From assembly GCA_018398765.1 (NCBI GenBank), contig JAHBMJ010001472.1:45239-109238 (forward strand): 64,000 nt of DNA. The letters are read 5' to 3'. The stretch is from Chromera velia (lineage: Eukaryota > Sar > Chromeraceae). The notes beneath the pieces are model-generated. The model saw only the letters and a list, made by a program, of their open reading frames with translations, ran no database searches and was not told the origin of the DNA. The position numbers were made by a program, and so were the translations under genes. Below are positions 45,087 through 54,695 of the stretch, one piece after another; within the stretch, counting starts at the first letter, position 1, and each line of letters begins with the position of its first letter.

Positions 45087-45683
45087 ATGGGTTGTGGAGC
45101 TTCAGGGAATAAAGTGGGTGCGGAAGCCCCGGTCCAAATGTCAAAAGGGGAGGCCGGCCAACAAATGATGCAGAACTACGCAGAGAAGGAGGTGAACTTC
45201 GACGATTTGCCTGGAGAAGAAGTGATGCCAGGGATGATGCCACAGCACTGTTCCAACTGTGAGCACCATGCGATGTGTCAGTACCCGTACGTCTCCTGCA
45301 AGAAGTGCGGAGGGGAGTGTCTGACCTATATGGCCATGTGCGGTGACTGTGCCGAGAAGGATGGTCGTTGCTGCTCGTGTGGAAAGAAGCTTGCCTCTGG
45401 TGCGATGGCGGCAAGCAAAGGTGCTGCAGGTCCCCTTCTCATCCAGCAGCATGACCAGAGAGAGGTGGACTTTGAAGGGCTGACAGACGAGACTGCACCC
45501 ACCTCGGGCATGTCCCCCAATCACTGTGTGGACTGCGAAAGCCAACCTATGATGCAATGGCCGTATGTAAGCTGTAAGCGTTGCGGTGGTTTCGACTCTC
45601 TCTCCTACCAAGCGTTCTGCAACTCCTGTGCATCAGACCTGAACAGGTGCTGTGGGTGCGAAAAAATCCTGGTGGACGGGTGA
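45087..45683 (+). CDS. Predicted N-myristoylated protein with two tandem zinc-ribbon repeats
   Basis: The start is ATG 45087, chosen because MGCGAS is a classic myristoylation site with an adjacent Cys for palmitoylation; it lies shortly after an acceptor-like TTTCCAG in the leader. The protein has 198 residues. Two homologous halves (about 29-101 and 120-195) each have an acidic lead-in (EKEVNFDDLPGE / QREVDFEGLTDE) and a Cys cluster: CSNCEHH, CKKCGG, CGDC and CCSCGKK versus CVDCESQ, CKRCGG, CNSC and CCGCEK. Each half can hold two zinc ions. The likely location is the inner membrane face. No known enzyme domain is present; a binding or adaptor role is inference. The frame is open upstream to 44973 without supporting features. 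Confidence 0.75.
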   Translation: MGCGASGNKVGAEAPVQMSKGEAGQQMMQNYAEKEVNFDDLPGEEVMPGMMPQHCSNCEHHAMCQYPYVSCKKCGGECLTYMAMCGDCAEKDGRCCSCGKKLASGAMAASKGAAGPLLIQQHDQREVDFEGLTDETAPTSGMSPNHCVDCESQPMMQWPYVSCKRCGGFDSLSYQAFCNSCASDLNRCCGCEKILVDG

Positions 45684-46129
45684 AGTCAATTGGAGACTGG
45701 AAAGGGAGGAGGGGGGGGAAGGGAAAACCATATGCACAGACGGACTGATAGAATATGAAGACACTTGGAATTTCTTCTTCTTTGTGCAACTGACTTTTGC
45801 TTGAATTGAACCGCTTACTCGAGAGATCTGTACAAGGTCTGAGAGGACTCTAGCAATCGAAACGACGTGTGGGTAGCGGGGATCATCACTCTTGTATGAA
45901 TGTCATGGACAGAGATGTACTAAAAGAGCCATGTAGACACTCAGACAGGGAGGCAGACAACCAGACAGAATGAGGCCGACAGTTAGTCAATCGAACGGAC
46001 AGAGATCCCCAGAAGAACTCGAATATGCATGGAAACAGCCGGTCACGTCAAACAAACGAACAGGATGCTACGCTTTAACAGGAGAATGGTTGAAACGAAC
46101 AGCAAAGAGGCAGAAAAGAGATTCGGATC

Positions 46130-46321
46130 GTGCCAATGGAATCAGCATTCAGTCTCAAAGAAATCAGTGCGCAGGCCAGTTTGCGCATAGGTTTGCGCCT
46201 TAAACCTCCGATGGCGGCTCATCCTTTTCTTGCCTGTTTCAAAGTAAGAACTTATCTATTCCGCCGAGATCTGCCGAGTCGTGAATTCGACTTGACATTC
46301 ATTCACCAATCAATCAATTAA
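46130..46321 (+). pseudogene. Probable LINE 3'-end coding scrap
   Basis: The short frame ends in LACFKVRTYLFRRDLP and then a stop within a CAATCAATCAATTAATG tail. A C-terminal F-K-x-R-x-x-x-Y-L-F motif followed directly by a stop and short tandem tail is usual at the 3' end of CR1/L2-like non-LTR retrotransposons. Only a few dozen residues survive, so the call is weak. Confidence 0.35.
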
Positions 46322-46329
46322 TGCATCCG

Positions 46330-46803
46330 TCTCCTTTTTCATTCATTCTTTGTTTTTCATGAGTCTCAGCCATAGTACGTCATTGGCGCTCATTGTCAGT
46401 CAATCAAGCGTATACTGAAGGCTGCAGAGCCGCCCCTAAGGCAACTAGTAATATAGTAGTAAAGCCGTGGGGCAGCACCTAAAGCAGCATTTGCATGGCG
46501 CACGTCGAAAGTCTAACATAAGCTTTTTAGAGCCAGACGTTTGTTTCAATGTTCAAGTTGTCCTAGCTCTAGGGTGCTAGCAAGGAGCCTAGCTAGCTAG
46601 GAGCCTAGTTAAAGTATAAATTTTAGATCACTATAGTCAATATAGTAGGTTTCCATGTAACAGTTTCATGCATGAATTAATGAATGCTGCATTGATGACT
46701 CGGAATGAATGAATAAATGAATGAATAAATGAAGGGGGGTATTAAAGGCTTTTTTTTTTTTTGAATGAATGAATATGAATCAGCTATAATGATTCTATTA
46801 GTG
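46330..46803. other. AT-rich intergenic with (GAAT)n
   Basis: CTAGCTAG-rich DNA at 46560-46610, then a degenerate GAATGAATAAAT array (46705-46735) and a T tract. A similar GAAT array flanks the other side of the hairpin element. Confidence 0.5.
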
Positions 46804-47265
46804 CGCATGCCGGGGGCGAGTGGGGTGCTTTTTGCCCCCCTAAAGCAGCGCATTTCCGCAAAAAACTTGTTCTCATAATTGGTAAGGAGTTAGAAGCTGA
46901 AACTTTGTATAAGAAGACGTTGTAACGATAGAAAAAGAACTATGGAACAGATTTTTTATATCATTTTTATATATATAAAAACATAGGCTGTCATACAAAT
47001 TTTTTGATTTTGCGGTCATTTTTTAACGGTTTTCAACAGTAAAAAAAACGGTATGAAACTCACAAAATTTATATGGCAGCCTATGTTTCCAGAAATAATA
47101 TAAAAAATCTGTTCCATAGTTTTTTTTCTATCGTTACAACGTCTTCTTACACAAAGTTTCAGCTTCTAACTCCTTACCAATTATGAGAACGAGTTTTTTG
47201 CGGAAAAGCGCCGGTCTCCTATGTAGAGGGGGGGCAAAAAGCACCCCACTCGCCCCTGGCATGCG
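46804..47265. mobile_element. 462-bp near-perfect hairpin (fold-back / MITE-like element)
   Basis: The left arm begins CGCATGCCGGGGGCGAGTGG and the right arm ends with its complement (CCACTCGCCCCTGGCATGCG). The arms match at roughly 90% for about 215 bases each, meeting around 47030. Differences include short arm-specific inserts near 46975 and 47205. There is no open frame. Degenerate (GAAT)n lies on both sides, which could be the insertion target or an expanded target duplication. Termini of GC-rich inverted sequence and lack of coding fit a non-autonomous fold-back or MITE element. Transcription would give a long double-stranded RNA. Confidence 0.75.
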
Positions 47266-47931
47266 TGAATGAATGAATAAATGAATGAATGAATGAATGA
47301 ATGAATGTTTTTCACTAAACTAGCTGAAACTAAAGGTGGAGGCTACTGTGGGGTCGCAAAGTCTTGGTATAGGTCTTGGCAATCCTAGCCTAGCTAAATC
47401 CTGACACGTTCATCATACGGTTTATACCAGTGTAAGTGACGTACGCAGTACATATATAAGTCGATCTTTTTCAGATATACCCGGAATTTATCATGATGGT
47501 GTATGTTATTATCAAAGCAGTAATCGTCAGAATTTCCTTTTGTCTTCTCTACTAAGCGTCTGGCTGTACCCCTTAACAGTTCTCTCCTAGCAGACATAGA
47601 TGATCAAGCCGGCCACACCAAAAAAAGCCAAAAAAGAAAGAAAAATTCAAATGGAAAGAGGCGTGTCACAAGATTGGGATGAATCAATGGCTTGGTGAAT
47701 GGGCTAGAAGACAGGAAGGTAGCAGGAATAGAGACAGAATCTTTTATCCTCTTGCTGCCCTCACTGATTTTCAAAGAGAGAACCCTTCCAGACAGAGGCT
47801 CTCCATGCTCGTTCTTGCAGAAAGGAAATAACAGTCACGTCCGTCAAAAACAGAAAACGATCTATAAATATGCACGTTGTTCTGTTGTCTTCTTAAATTC
47901 TCTGCAAACATTCGCCCTCTTCTGAGAGCAA

Positions 47932-48140
47932 TGACGGGTGGTTTTGTGCAGCGGGGGGAGCTGGAGAAGACCTGCTCAGCTTGCTCTGGCAGAAAAGTTC
48001 GTGATGGGATCTATCTGCTCACAGAATGTGCGGACAGAGAGAAGGAGAGACGGAAGCTTGCCAGTGCTAGAAAGCTTAACAAAATCATCAACAGAATAAA
48101 GGAGCGCGCGCCCATTAAGAAACGGGTAGAAATTGTGTAA
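47932..48140 (+). pseudogene. Probable non-LTR retrotransposon C-terminal scrap
   Basis: A 69-codon frame contains CSACSGRKVRDGIYLLTECADREKE split as CSACSGRK and YLLTECADREKERRKL. A CxxC, then LLxEC and a charged helix, is the zinc-knuckle arrangement near the C-terminus of many LINE polyproteins. The frame ends with a basic stretch and a stop. Flanks are AT-rich. The alternative is a small unknown gene. Confidence 0.35.
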
Positions 48141-48144
48141 TGGG

Positions 48145-48800
48145 TGGCTGCCTTAGCTGGTAGGGGAGTGGGGAAGAGTGAAAAGAAAGTCCGAGAGATG
48201 ATCGCTCTTATATATATAGTCGTTCCAGCCTCTGGCGGGTATGAGGGTGGTAGAGGAGTGTATAGCCAAATTGGTGTGAATTCGTATTGTCATGTTCGAA
48301 TATGTTCGAATAGGTCAATGTGCTAGGTTAACAAACCAACATTGTATGTCATGCCCTGTGGTTAGCCAGAGCCTAAGTGGTGGCTCACCAGCTTTAACTG
48401 CCTCAATTCAATATTTCCAGATTTATAAGTTTTTGTATTCAAGTTAATAAGAACAAGTTTCTAGACAAGTTCAGCATTCAACTAAGTGTTTAGCTTACAG
48501 AATGGGCTGGGGCCACTTAAAACAAACAAATGAAACTCTTACATATCCTATCCTACAGTCTAGCTTAAAGTAAAACTTTGCGCAAAATCTACCATATAGG
48601 CCAGCATAATTTTTTTTTTTATATAGTATTAGTATACTACCTATATACTACACCACACTAGCTACTAAGTAGCTACCACATATAAAACCAAGCCTGAGGA
48701 ATGCAGAGTAACCAGAGAGTAGAGTACGTTACAAACAAATAACAGGTGAAAATATACACTTTATATACGGAAACATTGCAGCATTCCGTTTTCATTCCGT
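48145..48800. other. AT-rich intergenic, no gene
   Basis: Contains TATATATATAG at about 48210, a TTCGAATATGTTCGAATAGG short repeat near 48295, and AT-rich DNA up to the 3' end of the ankyrin gene. No supported frame. Confidence 0.5.
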
Positions 48801-48807
48801 TTTCAAA

Positions 48808-51322
48808 TTACTTGAAGACCTTTGCCATGGGTTCATTTGTAGAGTCAGGAGTCTTTGTAAGCACTTCAATCATTGCATCAAGCCAGTGGCCCGGGTCTTC
48901 TTCTTCTTCTTCGTCACCCTCCTCCTCTTCCTTCGCCCCCTCTTCCGATTCCGCCTCTTCTTCCTCTTCTTCCTCCTCCTCCTCCTCCTCCTCCTCTGCC
49001 TCTTTCTTTTCCTCATCCTCCTCTTTGCCCTCAACGTCTATTTTCAAGGGACCGACCGGCATTCCCGACTTGACTGCAAGCTTCAACATGCGGGGGGGAG
49101 GTCTGCCAAACTTTTCTCTTTCCATCTCTTCGTCAGAGTCCCCCCACCCGTCCCATAACTCCGCCCTCTTCTCTCGCATCTCAGCAATCAACGCACGCTT
49201 ATTGCACCAACACCCCTGAGACAACAGCCACTCGAGCACGGCTGTGTGTCCACCGAGGGCAGCGGCCCGACAGGCAGCGCTGTCCCAGGGACACTTTGCA
49301 CTCGTGTGCAACCACTCTAGCACCTCTTTGTGCCCCTGTTTGGCAGCAACCTCACACACACCCGCATCCCATCCCGGAAACTCACTTTCCTTCAACCACC
49401 TCAAAAGCTCCAAGTCCCCCTTCCTCGCTGCCCTCCGTACGCACTTCTCGATTCCCTCCGGGGCGTCTTTCTGTTTCTTCAAATACAACAAAATCTCCTT
49501 ATCCTTCTTCTCAACTGCGCGACGCCAACAAAGGGGGTTCAGAGGACAGGGGGGGGTAAACGAACGGAGAAAATGAAACGTCTCCTTATCCCCCTGCCGA
49601 ATGGCAACGCTGCACCACTCAATCCCCTCCCCCCAAGGAACCCCCACCCCCCCCGACCGACGGCGTTTGAGAAGGGTGCTGATCAAAGAGCGCACACTTC
49701 TTCCTGTGCTGTCTTCCTCTGAGTTGATCAAAGCCCTATTCCCAAAAAAGTCTTTTACAGACTTCACAATTCGCTGCAAAGGAAGTTTCGTACCAAAGTG
49801 CAATTCCTCTGCAACGATCAGAGCCCGGAGACCCTCGATGAGGTTGAACGTGCGATGCAACGGACGCTCACGTGTGACAAAATAGTGAGCAAAGTCACAA
49901 GGCATGGGGGCGATCCTGTCAGAAAACTTAGACAGAATCCAAAGATAGGTCTTGTAATCAACTCTGACCCTAGTTTCCTCATACAAAGCCTGCCCAATCT
50001 TCTGCCCCCTCTCTAAACCAAATTCCAAAACTAGGTACAGAGGACCTTCGTGCCCTAGGCCAAAGGGGACCTCCAGGTCCTCCTGATCGTCCCGAAGAAA
50101 AAACTCCCACCACTCAAAACGGCGTTCTTCTGAAATCAAACCGCAATCAACGAGCAAACGAAGCACGCGGATATTCGCCCCCCCCCGCTGCTGCCCGAGT
50201 CATTCGAACGAGATGATCTTCCGACACCTCCCCCCCCTTCTCCTCCAACCACCCGCTCATGTCACCAACCCCACACTTGGCTGCTAAAATCTGCTCCCAC
50301 GCCTCTTCAGAATAATTCATATCGACTGTCTCCCTTACTGCCTCCACCACAGCCCTTGAACGAACGCACATCAACGCTTCCAACCCCACCCTCTGCGCAC
50401 TCATAAATTGGGGATGGTACATCCACCGCGAAGGGTCTCTGTCCTTCTCAAGCGCTGCCTGCAGAATGCGGCGCACCAACTTCACCTGTCCCCCCCGTGC
50501 TGCCCCTGTAATGATCATGCGGAGCCGGATGTGGTCGGCTTGAGGGAGAAACTTCTCCACTCGAGGAATGCTCCCCGACACTCCCAGTCCCTCAAGGAAT
50601 TCATTTGCTACCTGGGAAGTGGGCAGCTCTCCCTCAATAATCTCCTCATGCGAAATTTCAATCCCGTCATTGAAGAAAATGACAGGGTCAAGATGCAAAG
50701 TCCTCGCAGGCGTCTCGTGTTTTTCAAAATCGACCCAGGACTCTGTGAACGTCCAATTTCCCCTCTTCTCAATCGGCATCTCATCCATGACTGTTTGTGT
50801 CCACTCTGCACGGGTGTCTGTTCTTCCTATGTCCTGCTGTGTGGCTGCTTGAAGGGAGGTGATCTTCGGTCCGTGCAAATGTAGGGCGAGGGGCCAGTAG
50901 TCGGGCCCGTGTCCTCCCCCCCCACCTTCCCCTTTCTCCGTCTCCTCAAATGCCAACGGGTACAGGGAACGCCAGGCTCGGCACACTGAGCCAAAAAACA
51001 GATACTCACACGGAAACCACGAGAACAGATAGCGAGCTGCTCTCTTGTCCTCCGTGCTGAGGCTGTCGGGGTTCACTGAAAACCATGAGAGAGGAGACGG
51101 CTTGGTGTCCCCCCCCTCTTCAACAAGATCATTTCCCTCTCCTTCCACCACAACCAGGTTCGCTCTCTTGATGGAACGATTGCCCACACCATCAATCCTC
51201 ACACCGAACCGCTCTCCCTCCTGTTCTTCAAAAATCTCCCCCGTCTTCCCATTCAGAGCGCGCCCTGCTTCACTCTGAAACCCCTCGAGACGGACTTTTG
51301 CACCTTTGACCAAGAAGTTCAT
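48808..51322 (-). CDS. SH3-like plus ankyrin-repeat protein, one apparent frameshift
   Basis: Two frames, 51322-50147 and 50166-48808, overlap by 20 bases and read as one protein of about 837 residues if one G is dropped from a nine-G run (50178-50186). The joint then reads RAAAGGANIRVLRLLVDCGL, a normal ankyrin passage. I start at ATG 51322 (MNFLVKGAKVRLEGFQ), because residues 1-60 match a small SH3-like module often placed at the N-terminus of alveolate scaffold proteins. Ankyrin units in the C-terminal half are of the VLEWL/LLRWLKE...CPWD type (for example GHKEVLEWLHTSAKCPWD), common in protists and large algal viruses. The tail has a run of about 30 Glu/Asp residues. Likely a protein-binding scaffold; the target is unknown. 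Confidence 0.75.
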
Positions 51323-51469
51323 AGTGACCGAAATAATCAGCAATGAGCACAGCAAACAAAGATCCCTAGCTAGTGTGAAAAGTGCGCATATTGGTCTCTT
51401 GAAATGTGCGTACAAAATGTGTTGTTTGTATTAATTGAGCTAGGGGATGGTCACGGCCCGGCGTGCACA

Positions 51470-51530
51470 TGTAGCTAGGAGGCGGCGCCGCCCGCGCGGG
51501 AGGAGCCCGGTGGCGCCGCAACCATGCATA
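51470..51530. promoter_or_regulatory. GC-rich palindromic block in divergent promoter
   Basis: GGCGGCGCCGCCCGCGCGGG and TGGCGCCGCA lie about 160-200 bases upstream of ATG 51322 and 650 upstream of the HNH gene. It resembles the blocks at 6451 and 58041. The spacer 51323-52167 otherwise shows TGCATG words and no frame of note. Confidence 0.35.
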
Positions 51531-52167
51531 CACATTCTGTGTTGCATATGTGTTGCATGGGTCCAACAAGCATGCAAGAATTGATGCACCTGCATGTTCA
51601 TGCAGTCTATTCGATCTCTTTCTAGTGTCTCTCTGGTCCTGCATCGGTCCGGTATGCATCTTGCCATGCAGTCTATAGCTGAAACATGCTGAAACGCATG
51701 ACAGTGAAATTTCAAAAGTGAGTTACAACACCATGCAATTAAGTTCAGATCGAGGCCGAGACATTATATTTATAGTTGCAGATCTCATGACTGCTCATAC
51801 AGTCAATTGCAATTCATGCAAGAGTGCCCATTGAGCGTCTGGGATCACACGAACAGCTGCAACGTCGAGAACACCTGCAAGTCGAGTCACACATCTGCAA
51901 CACACGATTCGTTGAGGATGCAAAGCCTTCTCTGCTTTTTCAGGACATTTGAAGCATGCACACCTGCTGAGCCCTAGCTGTTGCAAGCCATACACGGCGA
52001 ACAACATTGAGACCTCACACCAGGCTTCGCACTGAGCATGTGCAGCAATACCAATCGCCTCTTTCAGCGCTGCGCATCGCTGCTCCTCAGTCCTCTACAA
52101 TCAGCACTTCGGCAAAGTCGTGAGCGGTTTCAGATCAAGTACCCTTTCTGCCCTTTTTTCAACTTTC

Positions 52168-53253
52168 ATGCGTTTGTGTGGAGGCAGCAGTCTGGAAGTT
52201 GGGGAGTATTCTCTTGTGGGCAGAAAAGATTATAGAGAAGATGAATTTGTGCACGTCCCTGCCCTTTTCAATGGAATGTCGAGTGGATGGAAAGTCTCCA
52301 GAGAAGGGAAAATTCAGACGAGCCGCGGGCGTCTTGTCGGTTCAGAAGGAAGGGGGCACTTTAGTAAGAGAACAGGCTATTATAGCGTTGTCATACACGC
52401 CTGGGGAAAAAAGCGGGATGTCCACTGGCTGAGTGCGGTGACGTTCCTGGCGAAAGAGAAAGAGGAAAAGGAAAGGGCATTTCCCGGTGTGCGATTGCAT
52501 GTGGACCATAAGGACGGAGATCGAAAAAACAATGCAGTCGAGAACCTGCAGTGGCTGAGACCAGGAGAACACATGCGAAAGACGGTGGCATCCCGCATTT
52601 ATCCACGCCCAGTGCCTCAAGATGCTTTTTCCGTATCCGCAAAGAACATGACAGACGGAGAGACACACACCTTCTCCAGCATTACGCATTGCAAGGAGTT
52701 TTTGAGGATGGTCACGGGCAAATCTACGGGCAAACTGTCCGTGTCGCGTTTGTCCAGCAATCCATGGGTGGACGTCCGGGGATGGAGGGTAAGAATCGAT
52801 AGGAAAATCTTCCAACTGCGTGAAGGAGAGCAGTTCAAGAGACTGTGCCTCGTTCATGATCATCAACGCCAAGTCACCCTTGTTCTTGACCCAACGAACC
52901 AGAACCTAGATGCAAGTCGCTGCATAGAGGTATCAAATTTTGGGAGGATACGTTTTCCGAGCGGAAGAATCGGGGGCGGGTCCGTGATCAATGGATATTT
53001 GTACACCCATTTAAGGGGGAAGAACTTTCGAGTTCACCGACTGGTTGCCGAGGCCTTTCACCCAGAACAGAAGCAAGCCCTTCTCGATGCAGGGGTAGAA
53101 GAAAAGTCGCTTCACGTTGACCACAAAGACGGAAATTCCTTCAACAATGCAGAAAAGAATTTGCAATGGGTGACTCCAAAAATGCATGCCTTAGAGACAT
53201 GGAAGAGGATAAAGAAGACAAAAATTGCAGAATGTTGTGAGCAGACTCAGTAA
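52168..53253 (+). CDS. Intronless double-HNH, NUMOD-like nuclease-type protein
   Basis: The start is ATG 52168; the frame is open to 52120 without an ATG. The product has 361 residues and no introns. Two HNH cores are present: HVDHKDGDRKNNAVENLQW (111-129) and HVDHKDGNSFNNAEKNLQW (317-335), each with D-H, a central N-N and a closing L-Q-W as in HNH_3 homing-type nucleases. Each core is preceded by a related module of strands (GKIQTSRG...GYYSVVIHAWG and GRIRFPSG...GYLYTHLRGK), the second beginning IEVSNFGRIR as in NUMOD4-type DNA-binding units. The middle (FSVSAKNMTDGETHTFSSIT) resembles NUMOD1. The protein therefore looks like two fused HNH units with a DNA-recognition linker. Family knowledge predicts metal-dependent DNA cutting; the biological target here is unknown. 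No intron, intein or terminal repeat is seen around it. Confidence 0.8.
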   Translation: MRLCGGSSLEVGEYSLVGRKDYREDEFVHVPALFNGMSSGWKVSREGKIQTSRGRLVGSEGRGHFSKRTGYYSVVIHAWGKKRDVHWLSAVTFLAKEKEEKERAFPGVRLHVDHKDGDRKNNAVENLQWLRPGEHMRKTVASRIYPRPVPQDAFSVSAKNMTDGETHTFSSITHCKEFLRMVTGKSTGKLSVSRLSSNPWVDVRGWRVRIDRKIFQLREGEQFKRLCLVHDHQRQVTLVLDPTNQNLDASRCIEVSNFGRIRFPSGRIGGGSVINGYLYTHLRGKNFRVHRLVAEAFHPEQKQALLDAGVEEKSLHVDHKDGNSFNNAEKNLQWVTPKMHALETWKRIKKTKIAECCEQTQ

Positions 53254-53797
53254 AAATTGGTAGAAAAAATGTCGGAGAGATGCTTTGTCCTATGGTTTGT
53301 GCAGAACGTACGGTTACTAATATAACTGGCTCACTAGCGGGCTCCATTCATCATCACCCCATAATAATAGGGCCCATATCGCCCTAGTTATCAGCATTAT
53401 ACACCGGCAATTTCCATTGGCGTATATTGGCGTGTAATAAAGACATAATACAGTAATGTGCTCTCTGTGATATTTAATTCCTAGTTTAATTCAGTACTCA
53501 TATACAACCTTCATTTAATATGCAGGTAATTGCAGCTAGAATTGCAGGCGTTTAAGTTTATAAACTTTTGTTTTTCTTCTTGTTTTCTTAGTTTATTTTT
53601 TTGAATTTTTTCTTTAAATTAATTACTCTAAAAATCACTTCAAACTTGGTAAGCGATGCCTTACAATGGCTCCAAACATCGATCTGAGATAACTCGATCG
53701 GAGTGGCCCAGCCCAGGGCCCAGTTTCGAAGTAAAGTCTTAAACCGTGAAACAAACACAGCTTGAAACATGACGCAACTTTTTTGTAGAGCGGGCCG
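53254..53797. other. AT-rich spacer, no gene
   Basis: Holds TAATAATAGGG and GTATATTGGCGTGTAATAAAG words and an AT-rich core to 53640. A short minus-strand frame (53770-53588, WALGWATPIELSQIDVW) could be another retroelement scrap but lacks any diagnostic motif. Confidence 0.45.
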
Positions 53798-54194
53798 CTA
53801 AGGCAGGACCGAAAAGACTTCTTTCACTACACCTTCAAAACCTTCGAAAGCTGTCCGAACTCTTCCTGCTCTCCCGCCCTCTGACTGAGACCCTGCATGA
53901 GATCCTTCGCCTCCCCTGTGCATGAGTGGGCAATCAACGTTTTGAATAGTCGGATTCCATGAGACAGCATGAGACAGCAAGATTGTGATTGAATTAAAGG
54001 CAACCAATCATGCATCTTTCGGGACAAAATTGTGCATAGGAGTGCATCCACGCATCGCCTGCCTGAGTTTCAACCAAAAGGGTCTCAAGAACTGGGATCG
54101 ACAGCCTCGAGTCTCGAGGGGACATTTCAAAGCTTGTCTGCACAAAGAAGGAACCCAGGGAGGAAAGAAAGAAAGAAAGAAAGGAAGGAAGGAA

Positions 54195-54227
<33 letters not shown>

Positions 54228-54664
54228 GAACGAAAGAACGAAGGAACGAAGGAACGAAGGAACGAACGAAAGAAAGCAAGAAAGAAAGAAAGAAAGAAAG
54301 AAAAAAAAAGAAGGAAAGACACTTCTCAACTGCCTGTCCATCTGAAAACACCTTCAGAGGAGAGACAGGAGTCCGGAAGGAAGAGAGGGCATGAATTCAA
54401 GCATGATGACCGACACAGGGGTGGAAAGGCAAGTCAGCAAGTAAATTTCAGACAGACTAGCAGCGCTACAGCTCAAATGGACTTTCAACAAACTCATCAC
54501 CGTGCTGACCCTCCCATGCATCGAATCTTTCAGGAAGGAAACGAGAGCCGAACCCGAACCGCAGCTCCCTGCAGAGAGTACAGAAAAACTCCGACAGAAT
54601 ACCAACAGGTCAAAATGGAAGCACACGCGCGTTCCTTCCCCGAAACACACGAAAATCCCACCTG

Positions 54665-54695
<31 letters not shown>

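Noticed and set aside
52120-52167. Earlier start of the HNH protein
   Set aside because: The upstream part begins with GTG, not ATG; the first in-frame ATG is at 52168 and leaves both HNH units whole.
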